64,000 bases of DNA, from positions 36,806,077-36,870,076 of the forward strand of contig OX411557.1 in assembly GCA_948146395.1 (NCBI GenBank). The letters run 5' to 3'. The stretch comes from Fragum whitleyi (Eukaryota; Mollusca; Bivalvia; Cardiida; Cardiidae). The notes under the pieces are model-generated. The model was not told where the DNA came from and searched no databases. It saw only the letters and a list, made by a program, of their open reading frames with translations. The position numbers and the translations under genes are program-made. The stretch's first letter is position 1, and each line of letters opens with the position of its first letter. Shown here in pieces: positions 24,477 to 36,892 of this stretch.

Positions 24477-25274
24477 TCGAAAGCGAACGACTTACAATAT
24501 CTTTTTAAAAGAATGCCTCCTTTAACGTTTTGCAGCTAAGAAATTCAAATAGTGCAATAGGTAATTTCGGTAGGATATTTTGAAGAATTGCTTGTTGCCC
24601 TCTTTTATTCGTGAGCCACAAACCCCTCCTCCTCGTCGACGCACTTGCTTCATGGCTTCCTATCCCAAGTTTTAAAAGTAAGGCACAATGAAAGTTTAAA
24701 CTTTCTAGACACAATTTTAAAAGCAATTCAATTGAAAATGTAAACTAAATGGGTCAACAGTAATCACTTTTCAAGAGGTTCATACGAGCCTTTCGGTGAG
24801 TTTTAGCAAAAGTAAACGGAACGTACTAATACATATTTTTCTAACTGATCAGCGAAGGCTGGAACAGATGGTTTTTGACGTGTTTCCGTTACAAAGGCAC
24901 CGAGGGACAGGATTTTGTTGATCAAAGTTTTCAAGTACATGAAACGATTTTGAACTTATGTGTCCATTAAACGTAGTGTTGATAGGAAGAAGCAGAAAGT
25001 CTTGAATGTTTATCCAGGTGCACTAACGTCATAACCTTGTATTAGACAAACGTTGAATTTTACAGGAAACCATTTTAAAGTTTTCCGTTTTTGTATTTCT
25101 GAAAAAGGACCACTGGCTACGAAAACGCTTATAATTTGGTAGTGTCTCATTCAAATCCCACGAAACTTTTCAACTTCAATTCAACCTGGACAAGGACGTA
25201 ATTTGGTAATGTTTCGTGAAATGCTAAATGCAATTATTAAGAAATCAGATATTTAGTTGGCGTACTCTTAAATT
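24477..25274. repeat. tandem duplication, unit 2 (~0.8 kb)
   Basis: Second unit of the duplication, ending TTGGCGTACTCTTAAAT just as unit 1 does. The 73-codon minus-strand frame is at 24505-24726. Against unit 1 it shows an R-to-C change at codon 6, a Q-to-L change and one silent change. The two codon changes against one silent change give no sign of protein-level constraint. The high identity points to a recent duplication or gene conversion. Confidence 0.9.
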
Positions 25275-25429
25275 TTGCTCGTAAGGAGAAAAGAGCCTAT
25301 GCGGAAAAGAAAAATAATATCTGCAAAAATGTTTTCCGTATACTGGAATCAGTCTTTCTATCTATCCGTATGTATGTTCGCACGTTGGTGTATAATTTAG
25401 TACCTTATGTGTCGCAAACTCATTTTTCT

Positions 25430-26466
25430 ATTAGCTCACTTGAACACGAAGTGTTTGTCCGGCTGTCCGTCTGTCTACAATTTTTGGAACAATCTTCTCC
25501 ATAACTATCCATCTTTCAGAAAACTTCACAGAATTGAAATCTTTGAAGAATTCTGGTTTCAAAGGCAACGGAGTCAAAATAATTTTCTTCTCCCTAACCA
25601 TAAGGGCTAGAGCTTCAATACTTGGTATGGAGGATTGCCAAAAACTTACTCAATCAGTTAAGAATAATCCTATGTATTGGGATCTCCGATTCTACAAGTA
25701 TAAAGCACAAAAATATTTAAAAATCTTTTAATACCAAACCAGAATGGTAAAAACTAATTTACTTGGTATGACGCATTTGCCTTAGTTTCTATCCTTTTAT
25801 TCAAATATACAAGTTATTAAGAACTCTGTGTTGTGGAATCCCTGATTTAGAATACAAAAATAGTACAAAACTTGTATAAATTCTCCACTTCCAAACAATT
25901 TTGCTTAAGAATCTGATTATTGACATGACACTAAGCCTAGGATTTTTTCAGAAATTAGTGAAACCAGTGTGCCAACTTGAAAAAGCCCTGTAACGCGGGG
26001 TCCCTACCTTTACATTAGATTAAAGAATAAAGTGCTAGTAATCTTCTCCCTCTGAACAACAAGGCATAAATCTTTTAAATTTGGCCTAGAGAATTGTCGT
26101 ATGGCTCAGAACAAAACACTGTTAATTGCTTTCAGATCAAATTTAAGCTTTTGTTTTTTGAGATTCTTTTCCCAAGACAGATATTTAAAGAAATTCTAAC
26201 TATCTTTTCCACTGTTACATTTAAACCTGATACAGGTCCATATTGAAGATAGAGATGATGGATGTTCTAAATCCTTAGACGTATAATTCCTAAATTCTTT
26301 GGTATTCTTTTCACTCATCTTGCAAAACAATTCGTAGAAGCTTCGATTTTATAGCTCTGTGTTGTTTGACTATATGCCGTATGACATAGAGAAGTTGAAA
26401 AAAAGACTTAAAATTTTGAACTCACAAACTCAGGTGAGCGATAAAGGATGGTCCTTTAAAATCCTC
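25430..26466 (+). mobile_element. modular element A, ~1 kb copy
   Basis: The 5' end is TTAGCTCACTTGAACACGAAGTG followed by GTCCGGCTGTCCGTCTG. The interior has blocks around CTTCTCC...AGGGCTAGAGCTTC and TGTGTTGTGGAATCC that recur every ~200 bases. The 3' end CTCAGGTGAGCGATAAAGGATGGTCC is decayed relative to 16.5 kb. Frames of 65-67 codons inside are by-products. Confidence 0.65.
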
Positions 26467-27040
26467 TAAAAATAACGGTATACTATCATTTGATAAACTC
26501 ACGGTCTAACCAGTGATATTACCAAAAAAACTTTACTCTATTTTTGCTTATTTCTCCATATCTTACGTAGCGGAGCTCAAAAAGTGACATCATCATGAAC
26601 GTTGCATGGATATCACGTGCAAAATGACGGGCTTTAAGACAATTGATCCTGAAATTTTCACATTTGGTCTTGCTTCTGCATTTATAAAATAGAATAATCC
26701 GTGAAACCATAGTGGGGTTTTGTGTGTGTTTATTTTAATGATAAACCAATCGATGTTGCATTGAAGTTAACAATTATCCGCTATTCACACCATTTTGTGT
26801 TCTTTCGAATTGAAGTATCCCTTCTGATAAAAATATGACGTATTAAACGTCTGTACTTCAGACTAAACGGTGGCATGAATTATGAAATTAAAGAATACTA
26901 GACGAAAGAAAGATATCTGCCTCATTTTCTGAATTATTTCATAATTTAATAAAGAGAGAAAAAAAAAACCGTCCCTGGCATTCTAAGATTGTAAGGCCAT
27001 AATTTACCTAGTCATCAGTAGATCATTTGCATAGTGGTAA
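26467..27040. other. no gene recognised
   Basis: Unassigned DNA upstream of the cysteine-rich frame. No signal-peptide exon could be picked out. Confidence 0.4.
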
Positions 27041-27062
27041 AGGCCAAAAAGTTTTATCATAG

Positions 27063-27580
27063 GAAGTGAGATCGTATCATTATCAATCAAAATCACGAGG
27101 GACAAACTGCATTTTAATTGGACCGAATTTCATATGTCCTGCCTCATTCCTTTAAAAGAATCGATGCGAGGGTATGCTCTCAAACTCTCGATTGAAGTAA
27201 ATAAGAAACTACATATTTGCCCTCAAGATACCATGTGCCATAACGCAACTCTTAATGATATTCCGGATAAACATAAACATCGCATCTTAAGTAAGAGAGT
27301 GCATACAAAAGAGGCGCATTGTTCCATAAGTTGTCATTACAAAAAATTAAAAAGAATACTGAAAGGAAGGAATAAAGAATTCTACATTCTTACTAGATGT
27401 TGTTCGTGTGGTTCGAAGTCAGATCACAGTTCCTTCAATCCAAATTACATTGTAGGGATGGATGATATACCAGATATTGACGGCATTCAGATTCACTTAT
27501 CACCGAGGTGTAGTTACGTGCAAATTCAGAAAATAGGCAATTGGTCACTTGACAGAATTTGCGAATGTCCTCGGGGTTAA
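27063..27580 (+). CDS. putative exon, cysteine-rich protein of unknown family
   Basis: The longest frame in the window not made of simple repeats: open from 27041 to the TAA at 27580. The first ATG, at 27134, would give 148 residues. AG at 27061-27062 is a possible but pyrimidine-poor acceptor, so the true start is undecided. The 148 residues contain 11 cysteines, including HCSISC, a TRCCSCGS cluster and a C-terminal ICECP close to the stop. One NAT glycosylation site (CHNATL) is visible, and there is no membrane segment or signal peptide in this part. The spacing resembles a disulphide-rich secreted domain. The CxC end recalls cystine-knot cytokines such as invertebrate IL-17, but the CPW...R.P core of that family is absent, so I do not assign it. 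No neighbouring exon was identified. It could be a last exon, a lone pseudogene or chance. Confidence 0.45.
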
Positions 27581-30419
27581 TTTTCTGAACAAAAAAAGGT
27601 TTGTTTTTTTCTGCATTGCATTCTTTTTTCCCAGAGTAAAGGATTAATTAAAGCTGATTGTCATATAAACACCTTGTTGAATGTCCATATTTTTCTGAGA
27701 GTATTTAGAATAACTTTCTTCCGCTACTACAATATGTAATTATGTTAATTTAATCAGGAACAAGGTATTCTTTACGTATGTCAAATGTCAAAGAACTGGT
27801 CGTAAGAATGAAAGCATACCATCCTGAATTATTCATGGAAATAATCTTAGAATAATATGATGATATAGTATGGAAAATATCATCATATGTATCGAATGTG
27901 AAAAATAAAGTTAAGCCTAAAATTTGGACAGGTTTTGTCAAAAGTCCCACCCAATTTCATCGGATCAATTAAATTTATGCCAAAGAATGACCAATGTTAG
28001 AAAATATTTCACTAAGGTATTTTGCCTAAACTGCCATAAGCTCTCTTTTTGTGCAACTTAAAGAAAACAATTTCGAAAGTAATACAGTAATTCCTGTAAT
28101 TGTCAATAATTTAATTCGATTGAATATTTCTTATCAACCTTTTTTGACGTGTTATATTTCAAAAGTTACAACTCTCGGATGAAGCAATCTTTCAGTAAAA
28201 CAATACAAAAATGAACCTCTGAGAACTGGAATTAGCTAGGATTGAATATATGTTCCATAAAGCCTTTTTTCCGTGACATTTGAAAGACCAGCCTATCAAA
28301 AGGGGGAAAATCCTTATAAACTTCCGATAATTTAAAAAGAAAATCAACCCTTCGGTTTGAGTAATGGTCATATTGTGAAGCCTTTAAGATAAATCAAATA
28401 AACCAGGACTGATAATAAATTTTTCACGAGACCCTTAATTTACCAACCTGACTCTATACTAAATGGAATGATTCTTTTTATGTTAAAATATGATCAACAA
28501 CTACCTATTTATATATCCATAACGATATTATCATTTTATTTATTTATGTTTTTTGTTAAAGTCCCTTTGAACTTGATTCTCAACGGTTCTGATTGAATTT
28601 CCAGATGAAAAGATATAAACTAAATGTAGTTGCTTGATTGATCTGACCCCATTTCGACAGGAAGGACACTTATGGTGGTTATGATTTTGTTTATTTTATT
28701 TAAATCTTCAGAAGTACCATTTTACTGTGACTTTTAAAAGATGATAAATCATTCTGAAAGGGAAAACTCGTAATAGGATATAAGGGATCGGACCCGCATC
28801 AGTTTTTTCGATGACCTTTGGGGTTTTTTTTTACAAATTTACCTTTCCCAAGATAATGGTCGTATCGGACCAAATTAAGAATGTAACATTACATTGGGCG
28901 TTACAAAAGTTCCAAGAACTTTTCAAAAGAAAAATATATATATATATATGATAACTATTGTTGATACTACAGTATTCACGCGAATGTTTATTGCATATCA
29001 ATAAGGTGAAAGTCAATGTATTTGACCCACTTTCATAAGGAACAATCACTTTAGGCAATATCTTTCATATTCTTGAGCCATTTTCTACGTTCTCAGATCT
29101 AATTTTGAAATGATTGATCCATAAAAAAGTAATATTCGAATAAAAACACCGGATAGTAGCGTCTTATCAAATATTCTTTTTAAAACAAGAGATCTGAGGG
29201 CTTGACACCGCTCTACTGAATCGTTGAAAAGCATATATATTCATAGTGCTGTTCAAGAAATAACAATAAAAGGTTGCACAAATATATATATATTCAAAAT
29301 GAAAAAGTTGTGTTATAAAGACAATTTACATATAGGCTCATTTTTCCAAGATGTTGCAAAGTTACACCAAATGGCAAAAATGTGTCCATGGTCACATGAG
29401 AAATATTTCTATAAATTAAATGACAATTCAAGCATAACTGAATGAGAAGATGTTTTAACAATAAATTTACTAAATCCAAAAGAATGAATGCACTTTAAAA
29501 ATTCGAATATCTCGGACCTTACATCATATACCGTCACACAATTTTGCATGATAAAACTCTATAAAATTGACTGACGGTTCCTTGAGAAATAAAGCGAACG
29601 GAACACTGTATTTTTGGCTTGTAAAGTTTATTTGATTTTGAGCGACTTGCTTTTGCATCCTGTAGCTGGTGAATAATTATCATGGAATTTCATTCAGTCT
29701 AATTTGTGTAACCTTTCTTGCAAAGAATTCACATCTGAATGACAATTATACACTATGCAACAACACAAATTAGCCTATAAAGTTGGTGGTTGGGACAAAA
29801 TAAACGCCACAAGAAGATAAAAAATTAAAATTAAAAACCTTCATGTTCTATTAGATGTCTTATGTGACTGCTCGCATGTCCTCTTTTTAATTAAAAAAAA
29901 GAACGACATTGCAATATTTGATCTGACGTTACTGTCCAATCAACGTAGCGATTTCTAACTTAAACGCACATTTTATGTCTGTATGTTAACTTAGGCGTCT
30001 GTTTAAAAAAATTATCTTTCCCATGTCCATAATGAATTCTAGTAATATACATGAAACAACATTGAGCTTTCATACCACATAAAGATATTGTTCAAAAACA
30101 ATTTTGAAGTATTTGAGATTGTTAACCATTATCGCTGTAGCTATTCCTACCTTCCTTCAGTAAAGCCAAATACTCATTTTTAAACCTTCCTGGGATATTT
30201 GAAGGATCAGGCCCTACTCTGACGGATCGATCGAAACGGTAGTACAACAGTTCTCAATAAGTTTGAAAAGAATCCGGTGAAAATTTGGATACTAGTGTGT
30301 TTACAAGGGAAGGTCAACGGGCGGACAGATTGACAGACAAGGGTAGGAATTACGTCGTCGTTATAGACCTTCTGTTTTTCGAAGGCGTGAAAACTGTTCC
30401 TTATATTTTATAATAATGG
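27581..30419. other. no gene recognised; short TA repeat and one repeat tail
   Basis: Mostly unassigned AT-rich DNA with frames under 76 codons. A TA run lies at 28934-28949 and a shorter one near 29283. At 30.16-30.37 kb, CAACGGGCGGACAGATTGACAG and the following GTCGTCGTTATAGACC look like the tail of a modular element whose other end is lost. Confidence 0.4.
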
Positions 30420-31168
30420 TATATACTAGACAAAACTTCTAACTCACATTTGTAAATCATAGTTGAAATTTTCAAAAATTCTGAACCCTTAAAGCTAGGG
30501 TTTGGTCGAATTGTTAAAGAAATTATTTACCTTACATTCTATAATAAAAAGCAAAGCTAAAATTGAACACCCAAAAGGCTTTGTTCATTGAACCAGGGTC
30601 AGTATTAAGATCAAAAGTCACATTTCCGCCATTTTTTGCGGAAATTAGCTGGGTCACATATGACATTTAATAATCTGTAAAAGAGCAATTCTCTACGTTT
30701 TAACTTTTTGAAATTGTTCCATGAAAAGACATGTTATTTAATATAATATTTGTAGTTGCTGTAAGCTTATCAGTGAATTATGACATACATGTATATATTC
30801 ACGAAGTTCAACAAAAAATTGTGTATCATGATATGTTCGACTGTGCATTGCTCACTCTAGACATGGGGAGATGCAGTAGTCATGGATGATAATAGTATTG
30901 GAAACGCAAAAAAGCAAATTTGAATCTCATTCCCTGTGTCCGTTCTGTGATTCGATAATACTTAATTATAAATCACCAATACGTGATCCTGAGTAGATAT
31001 TAAGGTGAAAGTAGTAACTGTGTTGTCAAGCGAATAATTGGGTGATTTTGTATTTAAAAAAACACATTTATTGTAAGATTTCGACCTGTGTAATAATGCC
31101 CCATAGTTTTAATACGATTGGATTATTACTTTTTTAATATGTAAGTTAGAAGTTTTGCCTAGTTTATA
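30420..31168. mobile_element. ~750 bp element with terminal inverted repeats
   Basis: ATATACTAGACAAAACTTCT (from 30421), continuing AACTCAC, is the near-exact inverse of GTAAGTTAGAAGTTTTGCCT (from 31141), continuing AGTTTAT. Over ~27 bases there are only about three mismatches. Both outer edges lie in TATA. The interior has no recognisable transposase, so it is called non-autonomous. Confidence 0.6.
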
Positions 31169-31299
31169 TATATATTATATTTCACATTCTTAGTTAATAT
31201 GCTTGCAAAAAGGAACAAAAACTAGGACTATTTCCCTAAAGCATTTATCTGAGACAATGTTTACTAACCTCAAAAATTTATTATAAAAAATAGAATTAC

Positions 31300-31606
31300 A
31301 GAGCCTTACACCTTAATTTGAAAATTGACCATTTACCTAGATTTACAAGACTTAAATCAATCTTTAACTCGACCATGTCTTCATGTTGCCAAATATTCTG
31401 ATTGAGTTTCAAGACATTTGAAGCAGATATGCGGCCACTAGAATGCACACAAGGTTTTTCAAAGTTTTTTATCCTGTGGCCTAAATTTTTACCCTACGTG
31501 ATAAAATGTCAAACTAGTCAGGACTAACATAGAGACAAACATACTGACCAAGTTTCAAGAAAGATGAGCCAAAAAGTGACCTCTATATTACATAGAAAGG
31601 TTAAAA
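31300..31606 (+). repeat. decayed monomers, left part of a split array
   Basis: Has GAGTTTCAAGACATTTGAAG, GCGGCCACTAGAATGCACAC and GACCAAGTTTCAAGAAAGATGAGCC, words matched in 33.06-33.69 kb and loosely at 9.9-10.6 kb. The similarity stops where the hairpin head of the next element begins. Confidence 0.5.
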
Positions 31607-33056
31607 CTCCTCTGGACGTAGTCCAATGGAGCTAATGTCGTGGCCTGATGTCCGTCGTTAGTGCGTGCGCGCATGCGGCCTTTCATTTGTTTTTGTTTTT
31701 TTGTCTTTACTGTTGAGAATTAAACCAAATTTCACAAGAATAATCTATCAAACATACTCCTTCATATTTGTGAGCAAAGATTGATCGGGCTGATGACAAT
31801 GGCTCTACGGGATGTCGCATCACCAAAAAATAGTCCCATACGGGTTGTTTCATCAATGAAAAATTGGCGAATGTTATGTAATTTAAAAAGAAAATCTTCT
31901 TCTGTTAAACTTCTGTACATACATGTAATTCAACCAATTTCACAAGAATGTTTATTAGAACATGTTCTTTAAGAATTCATTGTTAAATTCTGATCTGGGA
32001 TAATGTGCCGTACGAGCCGCAAGTCATCCAAAAGTGTTGCAGTATTATGATGTAATTTAAAAAATCTCGTCTTCTCTGTAACAACTGTTCAGAATTTAAC
32101 CAAATTTAATAAAAAATATCATATTGACATTCTCTTTCAGATTTCTTTGTTAAATTTTGATTGTGATCTCACTATGGGTTCTACGCGCACTGTAGTGTGG
32201 GTCCATGTAGTGAAATCTAAAACAGTTTACTTCTCTGAATTCAGTAATTTAAAATAAGTGATTTTGTCAGGATTGTTCTTCAGTTTTGTCATTTGTCAGA
32301 ATCCTTTGTATTTGGCATTAAGATGCTGTGCCATTGCAAAAGGGGTATCTAGGGTACAACATTTTTAATTAACCAAACTCCTACTTTTTTATGGATTTTT
32401 TTGAAATTTGAAATTAAATTCCTGAGTAAATGTTTCTCATAATTTGAACATGCGCATATTGTAGGTCTTTGGCAATATTATCCTGAATTATGGAAAAAGG
32501 GACCTTCGTGTAAAATCCCTTGTAAATATGAATCCTTCATATTTTGTGGATTGTTTTTTCTTGATTTCTATCAAATGTTCTTTATCATTATGTGCATGCT
32601 GTGACTGTTTGACCGTATGTCATCGTAAAAGAAGTAGTCATGTTAAATTCACTGTTACCATAATGCCTCCTTCATTTATCAACATATTTATCTGAAGGTT
32701 TTAAGAGTGTTCGTTCTTCATTGACGACGCTTGTTTTAAAGCTGCATAGTAGTATAATGCCATGCTTTAGAAAAAAGGGGCAATAATGTTGTTAAATTCT
32801 ACGTAATCGCAACTCCCGGTACACAGATTTAGAGAATCAATGACCATCATTATGTTAACCCCTTCCAAATTTTCTTAGAATTATTTTTTTGCCTAAGCTT
32901 TCATTTAGACGTATGAGGTTAATCTCCTTACGAATAATTATAATTAGATATTAGCTTATAACTTACCTTAATTCAGTTTAATTTTTCTGGTCATAGTTTT
33001 TTCCTTAGCAGCTGAGCAGATATTGCCAGTCGAGCGATATAGGCCCACCTAATTCA
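31607..33056 (+). mobile_element. modular element B
   Basis: The head is an imperfect hairpin (CTCCTCTGGAC, GTAGTCCAATGGAGCT) followed by TGTCGTGGCCTGATGTCCGTC; a head of the same kind starts the element at 61848. The interior has recurrent TTCTTCT-TGTTA and ATTTAACCAAATTT blocks. The 3' end at ~33.03 kb has CGAGCGATATAGGCCCACCT, like the other modular elements but decayed. No coding capacity. Confidence 0.5.
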
Positions 33057-33690
33057 AGGACCTTATCGTTTGACCTTATTTGTATTACTCATTTATGAAC
33101 TCGACTTGGATTTCTGTTATATATTTTGGCAAAGCTTCAAGATATTAAAGCCAGTGAGTTCTCACAAGGTTTTACCTAAGATTTGACACTTTGACCTGAT
33201 TTGTGACCCCTCACTTGACGCATTTGCAAACTAAACCCAATTGAATAGATGCAAATATTTGCACCAAATCTAGAGACATTTGCACCAAAAATGTAACTAA
33301 GTTGAACACAAGATTTTTTTTCAGATTTAAACCCATTACCCCCACAATTCTATTCATTTTCTTATATGGCAAATATTTCAAGGTGGCAAACATTCTGTCC
33401 ATGTTTCAGGATAATTGGGGCAAAAAATGTGGCCGGTGTTTCTAAAATTAGGCAACTTGATATAATTTTTTATTCCAATTGACCTTATTTCAAATTCATT
33501 CAAAGTCTTATTAGACAAAGATGTTGACTAAGTGTCAAGAAATTTGAGCCAAAAAAGTGACCTCTAAAACCAACTCAAATTTAAAATTTCGAACTCATCC
33601 ACGATGATAATGATACAAAATATTCTGACCAATTTTCAAGGTATTTGAGCACGAGCTAAGGCACAAAACTAACAGAGAAAATATTTCCAA
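33057..33690 (+). repeat. decayed monomers, right part of a split array
   Basis: Words AAGATTTGACACTTTGACCTG, ATTTGAGCC-AAAAAGTGACCTC and GACCAATTTTCAAGGTATTTGAG recur at ~110-150 base spacing and match 31.30-31.60 kb. Read together, element B appears to have landed inside this array. Confidence 0.5.
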
Positions 33691-33852
33691 ATTTTACAAA
33701 CTTTGAAACCAAGCACTGATAATGGCATGCGTCCATGATAAATTAAGTCGTGAAATCAGAATATTCTTTTCTGATTGTTTATCATTAATCATAGAGAGGC
33801 TTCCATAAATTGGAGATGTATATTTCTGTAGTCATATGAATATATGTGGGGT

Positions 33853-33864
33853 GGGGGGGGGGGG
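33853..33864. repeat. poly-G tract of 12
   Basis: G12 preceded by GTGGGGT. Confidence 0.9.
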
Positions 33865-33869
33865 TTATG

Positions 33870-34366
33870 AAGAAAAAAGTTCGAGTAAGGCTTTGTTACG
33901 TTTAAGTTAATATGTCTAGTTAGTCGTAGTATTGCATCAACGAAATCAGACGTAAATCTTTCGTAGCTTGGCGTTTACTAATCCGTTGGACGGAGAAAGT
34001 CGTGATAACACGTGGTGAAAAACGTAGTGTGAACTACAGAGTTTGACTGTAGTGTCATGGGTTTTTTAGAATGATATTTAAAGCTCAAAAGGTAACATAC
34101 TCTCACGTGAGTTTATACTTTTTTATCCGTTAGTCTAATAATAAAAAGCGACAGATTTACGCTTAAATATCGTAAACGTAATTATCCAATACTACGGTTC
34201 ACAAGGTTGAAATTGTGATTCACTGCTGATGTAGAACATGTATGTGACATTATTTACAGTAAGGTAGGGCAAATAAGATAGTAATTCAAATCAAAGTCAC
34301 AAGTTTGGACTACGCTCTTGAACTTAAAATGAACTAAATTGAATCATCAAGTGCTCATAAAATCAA
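33870..34366. other. no gene recognised
   Basis: Unassigned sequence between the array and the next modular element. Confidence 0.4.
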
Positions 34367-35205
34367 CAAGAGCACCTCATGTGGGTGCCAACGCTCGGTT
34401 GTTTGTTATTTTTTAGGCAAATACAAATATATGAACTTGTATGAATGCTCTTTGGATTACCATTCAAAAGTTATGACCAAGGTTGGATTTTTTTAAAAGA
34501 CATTTGACCTTGAAAAATGACCCTGACCTTAACTGATATCCTTGAACTTGTTACCTACAGAAAGGTCTTGTTCTAAGCAATGACCATGTACAATATGAAG
34601 GCTCTATGACCTACCATTCAAAGTTCTGACCAAGGTTAATTTTTAAATGAAATTTGACCTTGGAAAAAGGACCTTGACCTTGAATGATAACCTTATAATT
34701 GGTAACTACATAAAGGTCTTGACCATAGCAATGATCATATGGAATATGAAGGCTCTTTGATTTACCATTCAAATATAATGACCAAGGTTAATTTTTTCAA
34801 GAAAGTTAACCTTAAAAATGACATTGACCTTGACTGATGACCTTGAACTTGGTACCTACAGAAAGGTCTTGTCCCAAGCATTGATCATGTGAAATATGAA
34901 GGCTATTTGGATTACCTCCCAAAAGTTATGACAAAGGTTAAATTTTTCAGAGAAAGTTGACCTTGCAAAAATGACATTGACCTTAACTGATGGCCTTGTA
35001 CTTGGTACCTACAGAAAGGTCTTTTTCTAAGAAATGATCATAGGCTCTATGACTAACCATTCAAAGGGTTATGAACAAGGCTATTTTTTAAAGAAACTTG
35101 ACATTGAAAAATGTCCTTGACCTTGACTGATGACCTTGAGATTGGTATCAACAGAAAGGTGTTGACCATAGCAATGATCATATGAATTATGAAGGCTCTA
35201 TACAT
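34367..35205 (+). mobile_element. modular element D with ~150 bp monomers
   Basis: The head is AACAAGAGCACCTCATGTGG, followed by GTGCCAACGCTCGG; CACC...GGTG forms a small hairpin. Five monomers follow, anchored on TACCATTCAAA..TTATGACCAAGGTT at 34458, 34612, 34763, 34913 and ~35054 (spacing 154, 151, 150 and ~141). Each carries GACCTTGACCTTGACTGATGACC and CTACAGAAAGGTCTTG words. The usual GACGGACAG tail is missing, so the 3' end is probably truncated. Confidence 0.78.
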
Positions 35206-36892
35206 TTGTTAAATGAAGACGGTTTTAATTCTAAAATTCTAGAAACAAAGAATTTCTCCTTTTTCAATGGGATATGTTAATGTGTGTTAATGCTAATTAC
35301 TTACTTTAAGGTTCACATCAATTAAAAACACTAGGCAACTAAATGTATATAAATAAGGCAAAAAAAAAATCGCAAGTTTCAAGGAAATTCAAGGCTATTC
35401 CTTATATTTCTATATATTGTGACGTATAAGTACGCATTCGCAAACACTTCTTTTGCATTGCTCTGAGTGACAGATAAATGTCAGCGATAAACAATTAAAC
35501 TTTCATAACAAGAACGGACTTATTTTAGTCCATGTTATTTAAGTCACGTTTGGAATATTCTTTATATAAATAAGGCTTGTGACATAAATTTTTATTGTGA
35601 GTCATTGGTTTTCCTGTTTTTGGTTTTCTCACATTATACAATTTAATTAAATTCAATATTTTATCTTATCTTTCTTTTTTTGCAAACAAAGTCACCTCTG
35701 AATATTATTTTTTAAAAACATTTAAAAAACTTAGGGTATTTACCCTTATTTGTCACAAAATGCAAATTTAAGTTAATATTAAGTTAATATGCTTGCACAG
35801 AAGTAAGATACGCGTGAACTATAATTGGTCTTAATGTATTTAAAAGGAGTCTTAAAAAATCTTTAAAATATAACTAATATTTGTATCACGCCATTTTCAA
35901 AATACACAGTTGTCTAGCGGATACACGTCTTGAACAAATCGAATCAGACGTACATGCTCACTGTTGCAACCCGGTTTGAAATAAATTATTTCGAGCTTGG
36001 TAGATGTAGCAAAATTCCTTCGAGATTGTATAGCAATTTGATACCTACTCGTTCTGAAATTAAATCCCGTTGTAATACATTGTTTTAACTATCAAGCAAA
36101 ATACAAAGAAATGTTGTATAATATAATAGTTGAATAATTTTGGAAATTGATTAAACGATTATCAGTTTCAACATTTTTTTAGGATAAACCGCTTTGAATT
36201 AACCAACGTTGTATTGTTATAGCATTTTATTTCGTGTTTTCATTGTTTTTTTTTTTGGGGGGGGGGGGTGTTTTTTGGTTTTGTTTTTTTTTTTGTTTTT
36301 TTTTTTAATCGGTAAACCATTTTATCAAACGTGTCATTATTTGTAAAAGGAGCTAGTATCGATTTGAAATATAATTTCAAGGTGATATTGCCATGCAAAC
36401 TCACTTTTGCATCATTTTGCATCTTAAGACTTATTTTATTTCATAACTGGTCAAAAATTGATTTCAAAAAGCGTTAATTGGTAAAACCCGAGTTGAAAAA
36501 ATGCACCGGTTTGTAAAAAACGCAATGTTGTGATTGAAATGCAATTAGAGATTCTACAAACAATTCATTAATTGTTCTTGAGGACATACAAATACAACCT
36601 CTTTGTAACACTTGACCGTTTTGATGTTTCATAAATTAAAAAAAAATATCATCCACTTATATGAAAGTGTTTGTATGGAATTTCTCATAGGATCATCCGA
36701 AGTGTTGTATTTGTTTTCTTGAAAGGCGAAAGAAAACATTTAAGTATTTTCTGTATTGAAATTGTATCGAATTGAAATACGATTTCGATGATATTTTGTC
36801 ACGCAGCTTTGGAAAGAAAAAAATGTAAAAATGTTTTTAAGAACCGATTGAAACAGCGCACTTTTTTTTTTTGAAAAGCCACTAATATCTGA
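35206..36892. other. no gene recognised; T/G homopolymers
   Basis: AT-rich unassigned DNA. A T11-G12 block sits at about 36246-36268, followed by T-runs to ~36306; the 60-codon lysine-rich minus-strand frame there is a by-product. The 5' part of the LINE downstream may extend into this stretch but has no recognisable coding. Confidence 0.45.

Noticed and set aside
34458..35205. CRISPR-like array
   Set aside because: The ~150 bp spacing reflects diverged whole monomers with no short conserved repeat and unique spacers, and the DNA is eukaryotic.
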